A stretch of DNA of 44,277 nt from Candidatus Woesearchaeota archaeon (GCA_018303125.1 JAGVYS010000006.1:1-44277), one strand, 5' to 3'. Positions 8,531-18,852 are shown, counted from the stretch's first letter. Numbers and translations are program-made. The notes: generated from the letters alone by a model not told the origin.

Positions 8531-9844
8531 ATGTATGATATAGTGATTGGCAGGAGCAAGGAAGAAATTGAAAAGTATGGAACAAAAGGAACTATACTTC
8601 TTGGAAAGCATTATGTGAAGATGGGCCAGACAACCTCATTATCCAATGAGATTTACCTTGATGTCATGTCCAGCCATGTTGTTTTCATATGCGGAAAGCG
8701 AGGCTCAGGAAAGAGCTACACAATGGGAGTAATAGCAGAAGGGATAAGCGACCTCCCTGAAGAAATAAAGGGCAACATATCTGTTGTGTTGCTTGACACA
8801 ATGGGTGTTTACTGGACAATGAAGTACCCTAACAAGAGAGAGGAAAGCGAGCTGAAGGAATGGGGACTCGAGCCTGCCGGGCTTAACATAGTAATATACA
8901 CCCCATCAGGATACTTTGAGAAGCACAAGGAAGAAGGAATACCGACGGACTTCCCATTTTCCCTGAAACCCAGCGAGCTGTCACCTAGCGACTGGTGCAC
9001 CAGCTTTGACATGGACATTAATTCTGACATAGGCTCGGTCATAGACAGGATTATAAATGACCTGCAGGAGGAAGGCACTGATTATGACATAGATGCAATA
9101 ATCTCAAGAATACGCGATTCTGGCTCTTCAACTGGAATTAAGGAAGCTGCATGCAACAGGTTCCTTGCAGCCAAAAAATGGGGGCTCTTTGATTCAAAAG
9201 GCACCCCGATACATGACCTAATCAAGGGAGGCCAGGTCACTGTGCTTGACGTCAGCTGCTATGCCTCAACAGCAGGAGCTTCCCATATAAGGGCATTAGT
9301 AATAGGGATTGTAAGCCAGAAGATATTTCTTGACAGGATGATTGCGAGGAAAAAAGAGGAGCACGAAGCCATAAGGAGTGAAAGCTCACTGATTTACCAC
9401 GAGGGAGGATTGAGGAGGGAGCCTCTTGTATGGCTGGTAGTCGATGAAGCGCATGAGTTTCTGCCGAATGAAGGGAAAACAACGGCTACTTTGCCGCTTG
9501 TTACTTTGCTTCGTGAGGGAAGGCAGCCGGGCATATCCCTTATTCTTGCCAGCCAGCAGCCAGGAAAAATACATACTGATGTGATGACCCAATCTGACAT
9601 AGTCATAGCGCACCACATAACTGCAAATATAGACGTGTCTGCCCTGGGCATGCTGATGCAGAGCTACATGAGAGAAGGCTTGGACAAATACCTGAATAAT
9701 CTGCCAAGCACAAAGGGTTCTGCCATAGCATTCGATGACAACAACGAGAAGATGTACCCAATGATGATAAGGCCGAGGATAACATGGCATGGAGGCTCAT
9801 CGCCAAAAGCGTACATCACAGAAAAGAAGGTATTTGATTTCTAA
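8531..9844 (+). CDS. HerA/DUF87-family ATPase
   Basis: Walker A CGKRGSGKS, Walker B LVVDEAHEFLP. Start moved to MYDIVIG because a TATA element (around 8500) lies inside the longer ORF. Confidence 0.88.
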   Translation: MYDIVIGRSKEEIEKYGTKGTILLGKHYVKMGQTTSLSNEIYLDVMSSHVVFICGKRGSGKSYTMGVIAEGISDLPEEIKGNISVVLLDTMGVYWTMKYPNKREESELKEWGLEPAGLNIVIYTPSGYFEKHKEEGIPTDFPFSLKPSELSPSDWCTSFDMDINSDIGSVIDRIINDLQEEGTDYDIDAIISRIRDSGSSTGIKEAACNRFLAAKKWGLFDSKGTPIHDLIKGGQVTVLDVSCYASTAGASHIRALVIGIVSQKIFLDRMIARKKEEHEAIRSESSLIYHEGGLRREPLVWLVVDEAHEFLPNEGKTTATLPLVTLLREGRQPGISLILASQQPGKIHTDVMTQSDIVIAHHITANIDVSALGMLMQSYMREGLDKYLNNLPSTKGSAIAFDDNNEKMYPMMIRPRITWHGGSSPKAYITEKKVFDF

Positions 9845-10059
9845 ATTATTTTTTTCCTTTCCTTTTTTACATCAAAATGTGATTCTATCGGTGCATATGC
9901 CATAGATATAAGCGCGGCAACAAGCATAAGCACAAAAAAGAGGAGGAAAGCAAAGCCGAACGACCTTGACTTAGGATATACGTAAAAGACAGAGATAATT
10001 GCTCCAACAAGGCTAGTAAGCATAAAGCCTGACGAAAGGTGCACAACTTTGTATAGCAT
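9841..10059 (-). CDS. Small two-TM membrane protein
   Basis: Two hydrophobic helices; start moved to internal M28 because the longer ORF overlaps trpS. Confidence 0.5.
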   Translation of the reverse strand: MLYKVVHLSSGFMLTSLVGAIISVFYVYPKSRSFGFAFLLFFVLMLVAALISMAYAPIESHFDVKKERKKII

Positions 10060-10072
10060 CTTTATCCTATCC

Positions 10073-11194
10073 TCATACTTTGAATATAAATTTATCGATA
10101 TTTTTTCTTGCCTTTTCCCTGCTTTGTTGGTGCTTTGCAAGGAATGAATTCAATTTTTCTATGAGCAGTGCCTTGAGCTCACCTGAAAGCATCCTGCCCT
10201 TCCTGTAAGCTTCGTATATTTCTTCAAGCTTCCTGTCATCTTCCTCAAGGAAAGTCAGCCAGATGTAAGAAACATCGATGTCAGGATTCCCACCTAGTTT
10301 CCTATGCTCTTCTAGAGTAGCCTGGCCTCCTGAGAATGCATACTTGTTGATTTTGCTCTTGACTGTTTTTGCATCATCGGTCGTGAATATAGTCGCATTA
10401 TCGCCTGATGAGCTTGACATCTTGCCGTCAGAATCCATGCCTCCGAGGCCTGGCAGAAACCTGCATTGTATAGATGCTGGCTTGTAATAACCTATCTTGG
10501 ATATGACATCTCTGGTTACCCTGAAATGAGGGTCCTGGTCGATTGCGTGCGGTATAAGGCAAGGCATCTTCTTCTTATGCAGGACAGATGGCAGGAAGGA
10601 TGGAACAGCTTGCATTGCTGTATAGAATATTGCACCTATGTTCTGCTCGTTTGTGAAGCCAAATGATGATTTTACAGTAGAAAAAGTTATCTTTTTTGAT
10701 ACCTTGAGAGCTTCCTTGTACATGATGCCTGCATGCTTTGTGTCAATAAGGAAAAATGTCTTTCCCGGCTTAAAGCCAAGTGCAATGACATCAAGCATAT
10801 TCTCATATGTGTATTTCTCAGTTTCTTCCAGTGTCAAATCATCCCTGAAAAGGAATTTCTCCTCATCCGGGAACTGGAACCAGAGTTCTACATCAAAAAC
10901 ATCCTGGAGCCATTTAGTGAGCATCCATGGGATTAAATGACCAATATGAGTGTTGCCTGAAGGTGCCCTTCCTGTGTATAGAAAGAATTCGTTTCCTTTT
11001 TCATATTGGTCAAGGATAAAGTCTAAGTCCCTATGCGCAAAGAATATTTTCCTCCTTACAAGGCAATGCAGATTTTTTGAATGCCTCTCAAGCCTCTTAA
11101 TGAGGGCATCGTCTATCCTTGAAACGCCAAATTCCTTGATAAGCTTATCATAGTCTACATTCCCTTTTACTTCCCATGGAGTTATTGTAGTCAT
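10073..11194 (-). CDS. trpS: Tryptophanyl-tRNA synthetase
   Basis: Class I signatures TGRAPSGNTHIGH and KMSSSSGDNATI. Confidence 0.94.
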   Translation of the reverse strand: MTTITPWEVKGNVDYDKLIKEFGVSRIDDALIKRLERHSKNLHCLVRRKIFFAHRDLDFILDQYEKGNEFFLYTGRAPSGNTHIGHLIPWMLTKWLQDVFDVELWFQFPDEEKFLFRDDLTLEETEKYTYENMLDVIALGFKPGKTFFLIDTKHAGIMYKEALKVSKKITFSTVKSSFGFTNEQNIGAIFYTAMQAVPSFLPSVLHKKKMPCLIPHAIDQDPHFRVTRDVISKIGYYKPASIQCRFLPGLGGMDSDGKMSSSSGDNATIFTTDDAKTVKSKINKYAFSGGQATLEEHRKLGGNPDIDVSYIWLTFLEEDDRKLEEIYEAYRKGRMLSGELKALLIEKLNSFLAKHQQSREKARKNIDKFIFKV

Positions 11195-11195
11195 A

Positions 11196-11843
11196 TCAGC
11201 AAATCGCTTCCCTTAGCTCTTTAATTGCTTTCACCCTGTCTTGATTATTAAATATTGCGGAAGCTGCGACGATAACATTTGCGCCTGCATCAACTGCCTT
11301 TTTAATCGTTTTAGGATTTATGCCGCCGTCTATTTCTATGTCAAGCCTTGGCTTCATCTTCCTTAGCTTCCTGATTTTCTTAAGCACTTCTGGAATAAAT
11401 TTCTGCCCGGAATAGCCTGGATAGACAGACATTATTAGAACCATGTCAAGCCCGTTAAGGTATGGAAAAACTGCTTCGAGAGGAGTGTCAGGCTTTACTG
11501 CTATGGATGCCTTTGCACCAAGTTTTTTTATCAGATTGATGCATTCATCTATATTGTCATCGCATTCTATATGGATAGATACAATCTTGCCTCCTGAATC
11601 AACAAATTTCTCTATGTATCCGTCCCTCATAGGGTGCTTCACCATAAGATGTATGTCCTTTGGAAGGCCCGATTTCACTTTTTTTATTTCTGAAGGAGAG
11701 AAAGTAACAGGCGGGACAAATTTGCCATCCATTATATCCACATGGATTATATCTGAATAAGGCTCTATCTGACTTACCTCTTTCTGGAGCATCTTCCTAT
11801 CCGCCGATAATATAGAAGGTGCGAGCTTCATGATTGCTGACAT
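11196..11843 (-). CDS. rpe: Ribulose-phosphate 3-epimerase
   Basis: LAPSILSADRKML, HVDIMDGKFVPPVTF, LIMSVYPGYSGQKFIPEVL, EIDGGINPKT. Confidence 0.93.
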   Translation of the reverse strand: MSAIMKLAPSILSADRKMLQKEVSQIEPYSDIIHVDIMDGKFVPPVTFSPSEIKKVKSGLPKDIHLMVKHPMRDGYIEKFVDSGGKIVSIHIECDDNIDECINLIKKLGAKASIAVKPDTPLEAVFPYLNGLDMVLIMSVYPGYSGQKFIPEVLKKIRKLRKMKPRLDIEIDGGINPKTIKKAVDAGANVIVAASAIFNNQDRVKAIKELREAIC

Positions 11844-11928
11844 AGTGCATGGATTTTTAAAGATTCCTTATAAAAACTTAATCTATGATTTCATTTACCA
11901 TTCCAGAAGCATCTGCCTAAACTGGTTC

Positions 11929-12678
11929 TTAATCCAGCGATAGTGATTTTATGAATTTCCTGACCTTCTCTAAAGGAGGATTTTTCGCCTTTATCATTTT
12001 AACAATGGCAGAGCCGCATATTGCACCATCAGCTCCCATTTCAATGACCTGCTTCACATGCTGCCTGCTTGATATTCCGAAGCCTACATAAACAGGAAGA
12101 TTAATGCTGCTTTTCGTCTTTTTTATCAGGCCAGCGACTTCCTTGCTTATGCTTTTCCTTATGCCTGTTGTTCCCCTTACTGTAACGAGATAGATGTAAC
12201 CTGATGCGTGCTTGCTTATCTCTGCAAGCCTTTTTGAGGAGGTTGAAGGAGCAACCATGAAAACCTGATAAATCTTGTTCTTTTTTGATTCTGCAAGAAG
12301 CTCTCCAATTTCCTCCAAGGGGCAATCAGGGCAAAGAACAGCATCTATGCCAAGAGTTTTGCACTTATTGTAAAACTTAGCTATACCATACCTAAATACC
12401 ATGTTCATGCTGACCATGATGCTTATGGGAATGTCAGAATGCTTCCTTAACTCCTTTAGCAGCATGAAGGATTTTTCTGTTGTTATGCCTGAGCTTAAGG
12501 CCCTGTAATTCGCAGCCTGGATTATAGGGCCGTCTGCTATAGGGTCTGAAAATGCGAAGCCGAGCTCAAGCGCATTGGCGCCTGATTCTGCTGCAATTCT
12601 TAACAGCTTGAGAGAGGTAGAATAATTGGGGTCGCCCAGCACAAGAAAAGGCATTACAAAGTTAGAGCCGAATCTCAT
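11929..12678 (-). CDS. trpA: Tryptophan synthase alpha subunit
   Basis: ALELGFAFSDPIADGPIIQAANYRAL; VGFGISSRQHVKQVIEMGADGAICGSAIV. Confidence 0.95.
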   Translation of the reverse strand: MRFGSNFVMPFLVLGDPNYSTSLKLLRIAAESGANALELGFAFSDPIADGPIIQAANYRALSSGITTEKSFMLLKELRKHSDIPISIMVSMNMVFRYGIAKFYNKCKTLGIDAVLCPDCPLEEIGELLAESKKNKIYQVFMVAPSTSSKRLAEISKHASGYIYLVTVRGTTGIRKSISKEVAGLIKKTKSSINLPVYVGFGISSRQHVKQVIEMGADGAICGSAIVKMIKAKNPPLEKVRKFIKSLSLD

Positions 12679-13832
12679 TTTCCAAAAGACAGTACCTGAT
12701 TAATGTCCTTGTCACCCCTCCCTGAAAGGCTTATTAGCAAAATATCGTTACTTGAAAACATTTTCCTGTTCCTCAGGACAAATGCTATTGCATGTGATGA
12801 TTCAAGAGCTGGAAAAATGCCTTCTTTCCTTGAAAGATAATGGAACGCATGCAGGGCTTCTTTGTCAGTTGCACTCGTGTACATGGCCCTTTTGCTTTCC
12901 TTCAGGAAGCTGTGCACAGGCCCAACACCCGGGTAATCAAGACCTGCTGATATGCTATGCGCTTCCTCTATCTGGCCGTCCTTGTTTTGCAAGACATATG
13001 ACTTGCTACCCTGGAATATACCTACTTCGCCCTGTGAAAGAGTCTTTCCGTGCTTCTTTCCATTGCCTCCTGCTTCTACGCCTATAAGCCTGACCTTGTC
13101 CCTGAGAAAAGCGTCAAAAATACCTATTGCGTTTGAGCCTCCGCCGACGCAGGCGATTACATGTGTTGGCAGCCTGCCTTCCCTTGCGAGAATTTGCCTC
13201 CTTGCCTCGTTGCCTATGACTTTCTGGAAATGCTGAACCATCATTGGATAAGGATGTGGACCAACAACACTACCAAGAACATAATAGCAAGTGTCTACTC
13301 TTCCAAGAAAATACCTGAGCGCTGCATTTACAGCATCCTTCAAAGTCTGTGAGCCTGCTGTTACTGGAACTACTTCTGCGCCGCAAAGCTGCATCCTGTA
13401 GACATTGGGCTTCTGGCGCTCTATGTCCTTGGCACCCATAAAAACCTTAAGTGAAAGGCCGAAAAGAGCGCATACTACCGCTGTTGCGACGCCATGTTGG
13501 CCTGCGCCTGTTTCTGCTATAATCTCTTTCTTCCCCATCTGCTTTGCAAGCATCACCTGGCCAAGAGTGTTGTTTATCTTATGCGCACCTGTATGCAGCA
13601 AATCTTCCCTCTTGAAATAAACTTTGCAGCCTATGTCCCTGGAAAAGTTCTCAGCTAAATAGAGAGGAGATGGCCTGCCAGCATAGTCTCGAAGCAAACC
13701 AGATAGCTTATTGTTGAAATTCCTATCTTTCCTGCACCTTATGAATGCCTTTTCAACATCTTCCATTGCAGCTACCATCATTTCCGGAATATAGATTCCG
13801 CCGAATGCCCCGAATTTTGTCCTGAGCTTCAT
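12675..13832 (-). CDS. trpB: Tryptophan synthase beta subunit
   Basis: FGAFGGIYIPEMM; FKREDLLHTGAHKINNTLGQ PLP-lysine motif; CVGGGSNAIGIF. Confidence 0.96.
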   Translation of the reverse strand: MKLRTKFGAFGGIYIPEMMVAAMEDVEKAFIRCRKDRNFNNKLSGLLRDYAGRPSPLYLAENFSRDIGCKVYFKREDLLHTGAHKINNTLGQVMLAKQMGKKEIIAETGAGQHGVATAVVCALFGLSLKVFMGAKDIERQKPNVYRMQLCGAEVVPVTAGSQTLKDAVNAALRYFLGRVDTCYYVLGSVVGPHPYPMMVQHFQKVIGNEARRQILAREGRLPTHVIACVGGGSNAIGIFDAFLRDKVRLIGVEAGGNGKKHGKTLSQGEVGIFQGSKSYVLQNKDGQIEEAHSISAGLDYPGVGPVHSFLKESKRAMYTSATDKEALHAFHYLSRKEGIFPALESSHAIAFVLRNRKMFSSNDILLISLSGRGDKDINQVLSFGK

Positions 13833-15160
13833 GCTACAACGGCCTCAATGAAGGCCTTCACCTTCCTGCCGTCTTTTATGCCGGGTGATTTTTCCACTCC
13901 AGATGCAGTATCCACACCATAAGGATGTAGTTTAAGTGCTTGTGAAACATTTTTCTGCGTCAGACCGCCAGCAATGATTATTTTTCCGCTCTGCCCTTTG
14001 AGAAAGGATGGGTTGAATGACTTTCCTGAACCGCCGTGCCTAGCTGATTTTGTATCATAAAGAGTGATATATTCCTTTTGAAAAGGAGTTTCTATGCCAT
14101 TTTCCCCGACTTTCCTTACATGAATTACCGGCCTGATATACTTACCCTTGATGTAATTGCCATGTAGCTGTATGAAATCTATGCCTGTTGATTCAGCCAT
14201 GCTGTTTATCCCCTCTACCGTACCATCAACAAAAACGCCAACGCTTTGCACTGAAAGTGGAAGAGAGCTTATTATTTCTTTTGCTTTTGCTGTGCTTATA
14301 TTTCTCTCTGAGAGATTATAGAAATTAAATCCTAGCAAATCTGCGCCATGCCCTATTGCCATTTTTGCATCTTCCATGGAAGTTATGCCACATATCTTTA
14401 CCTTGCACCTATGCATGGAAGACAATGATGCAGTTATGTTTCCTGATTTCATGAGGAAACTACCTATAAGGACTGCATTTGAATTAACATCAAGTATGTC
14501 TTTCCTGCTTGAGAATCCTGATTCTGAAACAACAATTATTCCTTTAGGCACGTGTGGAATGAGCTGCTTTGTTATGCTCAGGATGACTTCCATTTTTTCA
14601 GATGAAATGTCCCTGTTGTTTATGCCTATTATTTTCGCGCCGCAGGAAACTGCCTTCTGCAATTCATCTTTTGTATGAACTTCCACCAATGCATCCATGC
14701 CTAGCTTGCCTGTCAGTGAAATCAGGCCAGAAAGTTTTTTTTCAGGCAACAGCTGCGCAATAAGAAGAATTGCGTCTGCGCCATAATACCTTGACTCATA
14801 AACCTGATAATCATCTATTATGAAATCCTTCCTGAGAATCGGTGCCTTGGTATGCTTGGAGACTTCTTTTATATATGAAACATCGCCCTTAAAAAATTCC
14901 CTGTCAGTAAGCACAGATATTGCATTTGCGTAGGAATCATATGCTTCTGCAACTTCCTTTACTGTCCTGCCCCTTACTTCCTTCATTGAAGGAGAGGCAA
15001 ATTTTATCTCGGCAATTATGTTGTTCCTGCCCTTAAGGCACCTGTAAAAATTATGGCTTGCATTGGTTAATTTTTTTCTCATGGTGCTCAATTTAAGGCT
15101 AGCTTTTCTCTTGGCTATCTCTTTCCTCTTTGCTTCCACGATTTTCTCAAGTATGCTCAT
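13829..15160 (-). CDS. trpCF: Bifunctional indole-3-glycerol-phosphate synthase / phosphoribosylanthranilate isomerase
   Basis: TrpC half (ILRKDFIIDDYQVYESRYYGADAILLI, IIGINNRD) fused to TrpF half (KVKICGITSMEDAKMAIGHGADLLGFNF, FIQLHGN). Confidence 0.94.
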   Translation of the reverse strand: MSILEKIVEAKRKEIAKRKASLKLSTMRKKLTNASHNFYRCLKGRNNIIAEIKFASPSMKEVRGRTVKEVAEAYDSYANAISVLTDREFFKGDVSYIKEVSKHTKAPILRKDFIIDDYQVYESRYYGADAILLIAQLLPEKKLSGLISLTGKLGMDALVEVHTKDELQKAVSCGAKIIGINNRDISSEKMEVILSITKQLIPHVPKGIIVVSESGFSSRKDILDVNSNAVLIGSFLMKSGNITASLSSMHRCKVKICGITSMEDAKMAIGHGADLLGFNFYNLSERNISTAKAKEIISSLPLSVQSVGVFVDGTVEGINSMAESTGIDFIQLHGNYIKGKYIRPVIHVRKVGENGIETPFQKEYITLYDTKSARHGGSGKSFNPSFLKGQSGKIIIAGGLTQKNVSQALKLHPYGVDTASGVEKSPGIKDGRKVKAFIEAVVA

Positions 15161-16140
15161 AGCTTGCGCATCTCCTCCAAAACTTTTTTAGCCCTGCCAG
15201 ATGAGATTGATTGCCTTGCCAGAGATATTCCGTCTTCAATGCTCTTGACCTTTCCTGCTATCTTCAATGCGGCTGCTGAATTAATGATAACTATGTCAGA
15301 GCAAGGAGATGCCTTGCCATTGAGTATGCTTACTATGACTTCTGCACTCTCCTTGGCACTGGATACTAATAAATTCTTTTTTTGGGAAAATTGTATGCCG
15401 TATTTCCTTGGGTCAAAGTCAGAGTAAGAAATTTTCCCTTTCTCTATTTCTGCTACTTTGGATATTCCTGATACGGCAATCTCATCCAAGCCATCTCCAT
15501 GGACGACCATGCTTCTCTCTGTCCCGAGAATTGAAAGGGCATTTGCCACTATGTCAACTGCCTCATTGTCGAATACGCCCACTACCTGCCTCTTCACTCT
15601 CGCAGGATTCATCAATGGACCGAGCATGTTGAATATAGTCCTAACACCAAGCTCCTTCCTTAGTGGGCCTACATTCTTCATTATAGGATGGTATGAAGGG
15701 GCAAAAAGCAATGCTATTCCTGCCTTGGAAAAAGAATCTTTGGGATTCTCAGCGCATTTCCCTATACCGAGCTCATCAATAACATCAAAACTTCCTGAAC
15801 TTGAGGATACTGCCCTGTTGCCGTGCTTTGCTACTTTGACTCCTGCGCCTGCTATGACGAACATTGCCGCAGTTGATATGTTGAATGTGCCGCTCTTGTC
15901 CCCTCCTGTGCCACAGACATCAATGGCACCTGGCAAATCAATCGTTACAGCCTTTTCCATTATTATTGATGCAAAATGCGCTGCCTCTTCCGGAGCTATA
16001 CCTCTTGCCTGCATTCCGCACAGTATGCCTGCAAGCTGCGCATGACTGAATGAATTTCCTGCTATGGCATTAATTACAGAACTTATGTCCTGCCCTGACA
16101 GCTTATTTCCTGTGACTATTTTTGCCAATATGTCTTTCAT
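15157..16140 (-). CDS. trpD: Anthranilate phosphoribosyltransferase
   Basis: DVCGTGGDKSGTFNISTAAMFVIAGAGVKVAKHGNRAVSSSSGS; FNMLGPLMNPA. Confidence 0.95.
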   Translation of the reverse strand: MKDILAKIVTGNKLSGQDISSVINAIAGNSFSHAQLAGILCGMQARGIAPEEAAHFASIIMEKAVTIDLPGAIDVCGTGGDKSGTFNISTAAMFVIAGAGVKVAKHGNRAVSSSSGSFDVIDELGIGKCAENPKDSFSKAGIALLFAPSYHPIMKNVGPLRKELGVRTIFNMLGPLMNPARVKRQVVGVFDNEAVDIVANALSILGTERSMVVHGDGLDEIAVSGISKVAEIEKGKISYSDFDPRKYGIQFSQKKNLLVSSAKESAEVIVSILNGKASPCSDIVIINSAAALKIAGKVKSIEDGISLARQSISSGRAKKVLEEMRKL

Positions 16141-16705
16141 AATGCCTCACCACGTTTCTTATAAGCTTGACACCATTGTCATTATGCATCGATAGTATGG
16201 ACTCTGGATGAAACTGCACTGCCTCTATAAGAAGATTCTTATGCCTGGCTGCCATGACTATGTTTCCTGCCATTGCTGATGCTTCAAAGCATGAAGGCAC
16301 AGTATATGTGCCGAGGGAATGGTACCTCGCAAAGCTTGCATTTTTTGGTATGCCTTCAAAGATAGTTTTTGAATCATGCTCTATTTTGGAAGAGGCACCA
16401 TGCACTATCTCCTTTAGGGGAAATATTCTTGTGCCGAAATACTCCATGATTGCCTGGAAGCCTAGGCAGACGCCGAAAATAGGCAGTTCCTTGTGGAAAG
16501 CGTGGTGGATGACGTCAAGATAGTTGCCTGCTTCTCTCGGACCATTAGGGCCTGGCCCGAGAATTATGAAATCTGGCTTCTCCTTTTCTATTACAGAGAG
16601 TGAGCAATCGCTCTTGTACATTACAACAGAACAGCCTGCATTCTGGAAATGAGCTCCAATCATCTGGGCGAATGAATCGTAGTTGTCTATGTAGAGTGCC
16701 TTCAT
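16103..16705 (-). CDS. trpG: Anthranilate synthase component II (glutamine amidotransferase)
   Basis: LGPGPNGPREAG, FGVCLGFQAI (catalytic Cys), VQFHPESI. Confidence 0.94.
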   Translation of the reverse strand: MKALYIDNYDSFAQMIGAHFQNAGCSVVMYKSDCSLSVIEKEKPDFIILGPGPNGPREAGNYLDVIHHAFHKELPIFGVCLGFQAIMEYFGTRIFPLKEIVHGASSKIEHDSKTIFEGIPKNASFARYHSLGTYTVPSCFEASAMAGNIVMAARHKNLLIEAVQFHPESILSMHNDNGVKLIRNVVRHYERHIGKNSHRK

Positions 16706-16706
16706 C

Positions 16707-18134
16707 TTAAACCACCTTAAGCATTTTCTCCATCTTGAGCCTGCTTTCCTTAAGCTCTCCGTCAGGTGTTGAAAGCGCCACTACTCCACCGCCTGAACGG
16801 ATATATGATTTGCTGCCCTTTACATGCACTGACCTTATGGCTATTCCTGTATTGCAGTCGCCATTGAAGGAAAAATAGCCAATTATTCCGCCATAAAATC
16901 CCCTTCTTGATGTTTCATATTCCTCTATCATACGCATTGCCTCCTGCTTAGGGGCACCTGAAAGCGTTCCGGCCGGAAGCGTGATTAAGAGTGCATCAAA
17001 AGCATCTATGCCATTTCTTAGCTTGCCTTTTACGCCTGAAACAAGATGGTATAAGTTGGGATAAGCTTCCACTGTAAAAAGGTCGGATACAACAACTGAT
17101 TCAGGATATGAAAGCGCATAGATCTCGTTTCTTGCAAGGTCAACAAGCATGGAATGCTCCCTCCTCTCCTTATCATCAGTAAGCAAAAAAATCCTTGCTT
17201 GGGCGTCATCGAAAGGATTGCTGGATCTTTTTACAGTACCTGCAATCGGCCTAATCTCTATTTCGCCCTTCTCCACCTTTATGTGCAGTTCTGGAGAGGC
17301 ACCGTAAAATATCTCATTATTGCCGAGGTTAAAGAAGAAGGAATAAGGAGATGGATTAATTTCTCTAAGTTCATTGTATGAAACCATCGGGTCTTTTTTT
17401 AGCGGCACCTCAACCTGCCTGGAGAGCACGCACTGCATTGCCCTTCCTTTCCTTATGTCTTTTATTGCCTTGCTTACCTGCGAGCGATAATCCTCATCAC
17501 TTATGTCCTGACGGATTCTGCCTTTGCCTTTCCTGAAGACAAATCCTTTGCTGGCTTTTGCATCCCCTTCAAAGAAAACTATGTGCTTTGCCTCTTTTGT
17601 TATGTCATTAAAAACGTATAGCTCTGAGGGTATGAAAAAAATAAAATCATCCCCTTCATCATTCTTGTGCTTTTTACCTATGGAATAGTAATTGCGCGCA
17701 AAATCATATGCAGCAAGGCCATAAAGCCCATTATAGGGTGAGTCTGAGTGGAATTTTTTTATAAGGGAGCGGAAAATGAAGGAAACATTTCTGAGCCTTG
17801 TCCTCTCATTTTCCCTGATATTTTTGTTGCTTTCCCTCGGCACTTTTCCATTTATTGTGTTGCCTTTTCTGGTTACTTCAACAGCATACTGGAAATCATC
17901 ATCTGTAAGCCTGGCAAGTATCTTTTCTCCTGCCTTTGTCAATGCTGTTATTGTAAATCTCTCGTTTTTGCCGGATATCCTGACAGCGGGATTTGGAACT
18001 ATAATGCTCTCCTTCCCGTATCTCATGTTAAGGGATCTTGACTCCAAAAGAAGGCTGATATTCCTTCCGTTATCAGTAAGCTTCCTGTAAAGCTGGAAAT
18101 GGTCCTGGTATGGTATTTTTGACTCTTTTGCCAT
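16707..18134 (-). CDS. trpE: Anthranilate synthase component I
   Basis: Chorismate-binding motifs QCVLSRQVEVPL, FYGASPELHIK, RPIAGTVKR, PAGTLSGAPKQEAM. Confidence 0.93.
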   Translation of the reverse strand: MAKESKIPYQDHFQLYRKLTDNGRNISLLLESRSLNMRYGKESIIVPNPAVRISGKNERFTITALTKAGEKILARLTDDDFQYAVEVTRKGNTINGKVPRESNKNIRENERTRLRNVSFIFRSLIKKFHSDSPYNGLYGLAAYDFARNYYSIGKKHKNDEGDDFIFFIPSELYVFNDITKEAKHIVFFEGDAKASKGFVFRKGKGRIRQDISDEDYRSQVSKAIKDIRKGRAMQCVLSRQVEVPLKKDPMVSYNELREINPSPYSFFFNLGNNEIFYGASPELHIKVEKGEIEIRPIAGTVKRSSNPFDDAQARIFLLTDDKERREHSMLVDLARNEIYALSYPESVVVSDLFTVEAYPNLYHLVSGVKGKLRNGIDAFDALLITLPAGTLSGAPKQEAMRMIEEYETSRRGFYGGIIGYFSFNGDCNTGIAIRSVHVKGSKSYIRSGGGVVALSTPDGELKESRLKMEKMLKVV

Positions 18135-18149
18135 AATACTGCCTATTGC

Positions 18150-18170
18150 CAGCGGTATATAAAGTATTGG
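18150..18170 (-). promoter_or_regulatory. TATA region of the trp operon
   Basis: Minus-strand CTTTATATACC about 25-30 nt before the trpE start. Confidence 0.5.
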
Positions 18171-18216
18171 TCATAAATAGAAATATTTATTAATTTAAGT
18201 CATATCTGTTATATAA

Positions 18217-18852
18217 ATGTCACAAATAGAACAAAATTTCAGGCTTTTCCTCTCCAGAAACCCTGAGATTGAAAAATGCTGCCAGAATGGACTAATCAAC
18301 AGAAGGTCGCTTGCACGGCGCATCATAGATGATGGAATAGCTAACAAGAACCAGCTTGACGCGGCAATAGCAATGCTCAGGAGGTTTGATTATGGAAAGG
18401 AGGAAAAAGGAAGTGAGGGAATTTTCAAGAATGTTAAGGTCACGATAAAGAACAACATTCTAATTGCAAGCTTTGAAAAGAGCAAGGAGATTGTAAGGAA
18501 AGCACCACAGATAATGGCGCACATAAACTATGACAGGGGAGATACTCTGAAAGTTGTTGTCGGGTCAACGCAGCTGAAAGTTTTCATTGACGCAGAAAAG
18601 CAGAAAATAATGGATGAGCTTTTTTCAGGCTATAAAGTTTTGCACAGGGACAAGAACATCAGCGAGATAAGCATGCAGTTCCCAGACATATCAATAAAAA
18701 CCAAGGGGATAATATCCGTAATAACGAGGGAGCTGCTTGTACATGGCGTAAACATAACAGAACTGCTTACCGCAAGCCCTGAGCTGCTCGTTTATGTGAA
18801 TGAGGAATATGTCCTAAAATCATATGAGATAATCAATGCATTGAGGAATTAA
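18217..18852 (+). CDS. ACT-domain-like protein with N-terminal helical region
   Basis: C-terminal ISVITRELLVHGVNITELLTASPELLVYVNEEYVLKSYEIINAL resembles an ACT ligand-binding fold; N-terminus resembles a helical/HTH segment (RRSLARRIIDDGIANKNQLDAAIAMLRR). Confidence 0.65.
   Translation: MSQIEQNFRLFLSRNPEIEKCCQNGLINRRSLARRIIDDGIANKNQLDAAIAMLRRFDYGKEEKGSEGIFKNVKVTIKNNILIASFEKSKEIVRKAPQIMAHINYDRGDTLKVVVGSTQLKVFIDAEKQKIMDELFSGYKVLHRDKNISEISMQFPDISIKTKGIISVITRELLVHGVNITELLTASPELLVYVNEEYVLKSYEIINALRN

Noticed and set aside
15458-16045. 195-aa plus-strand ORF inside trpD
   Set aside because: Antisense shadow ORF; trpD frame has all family motifs.
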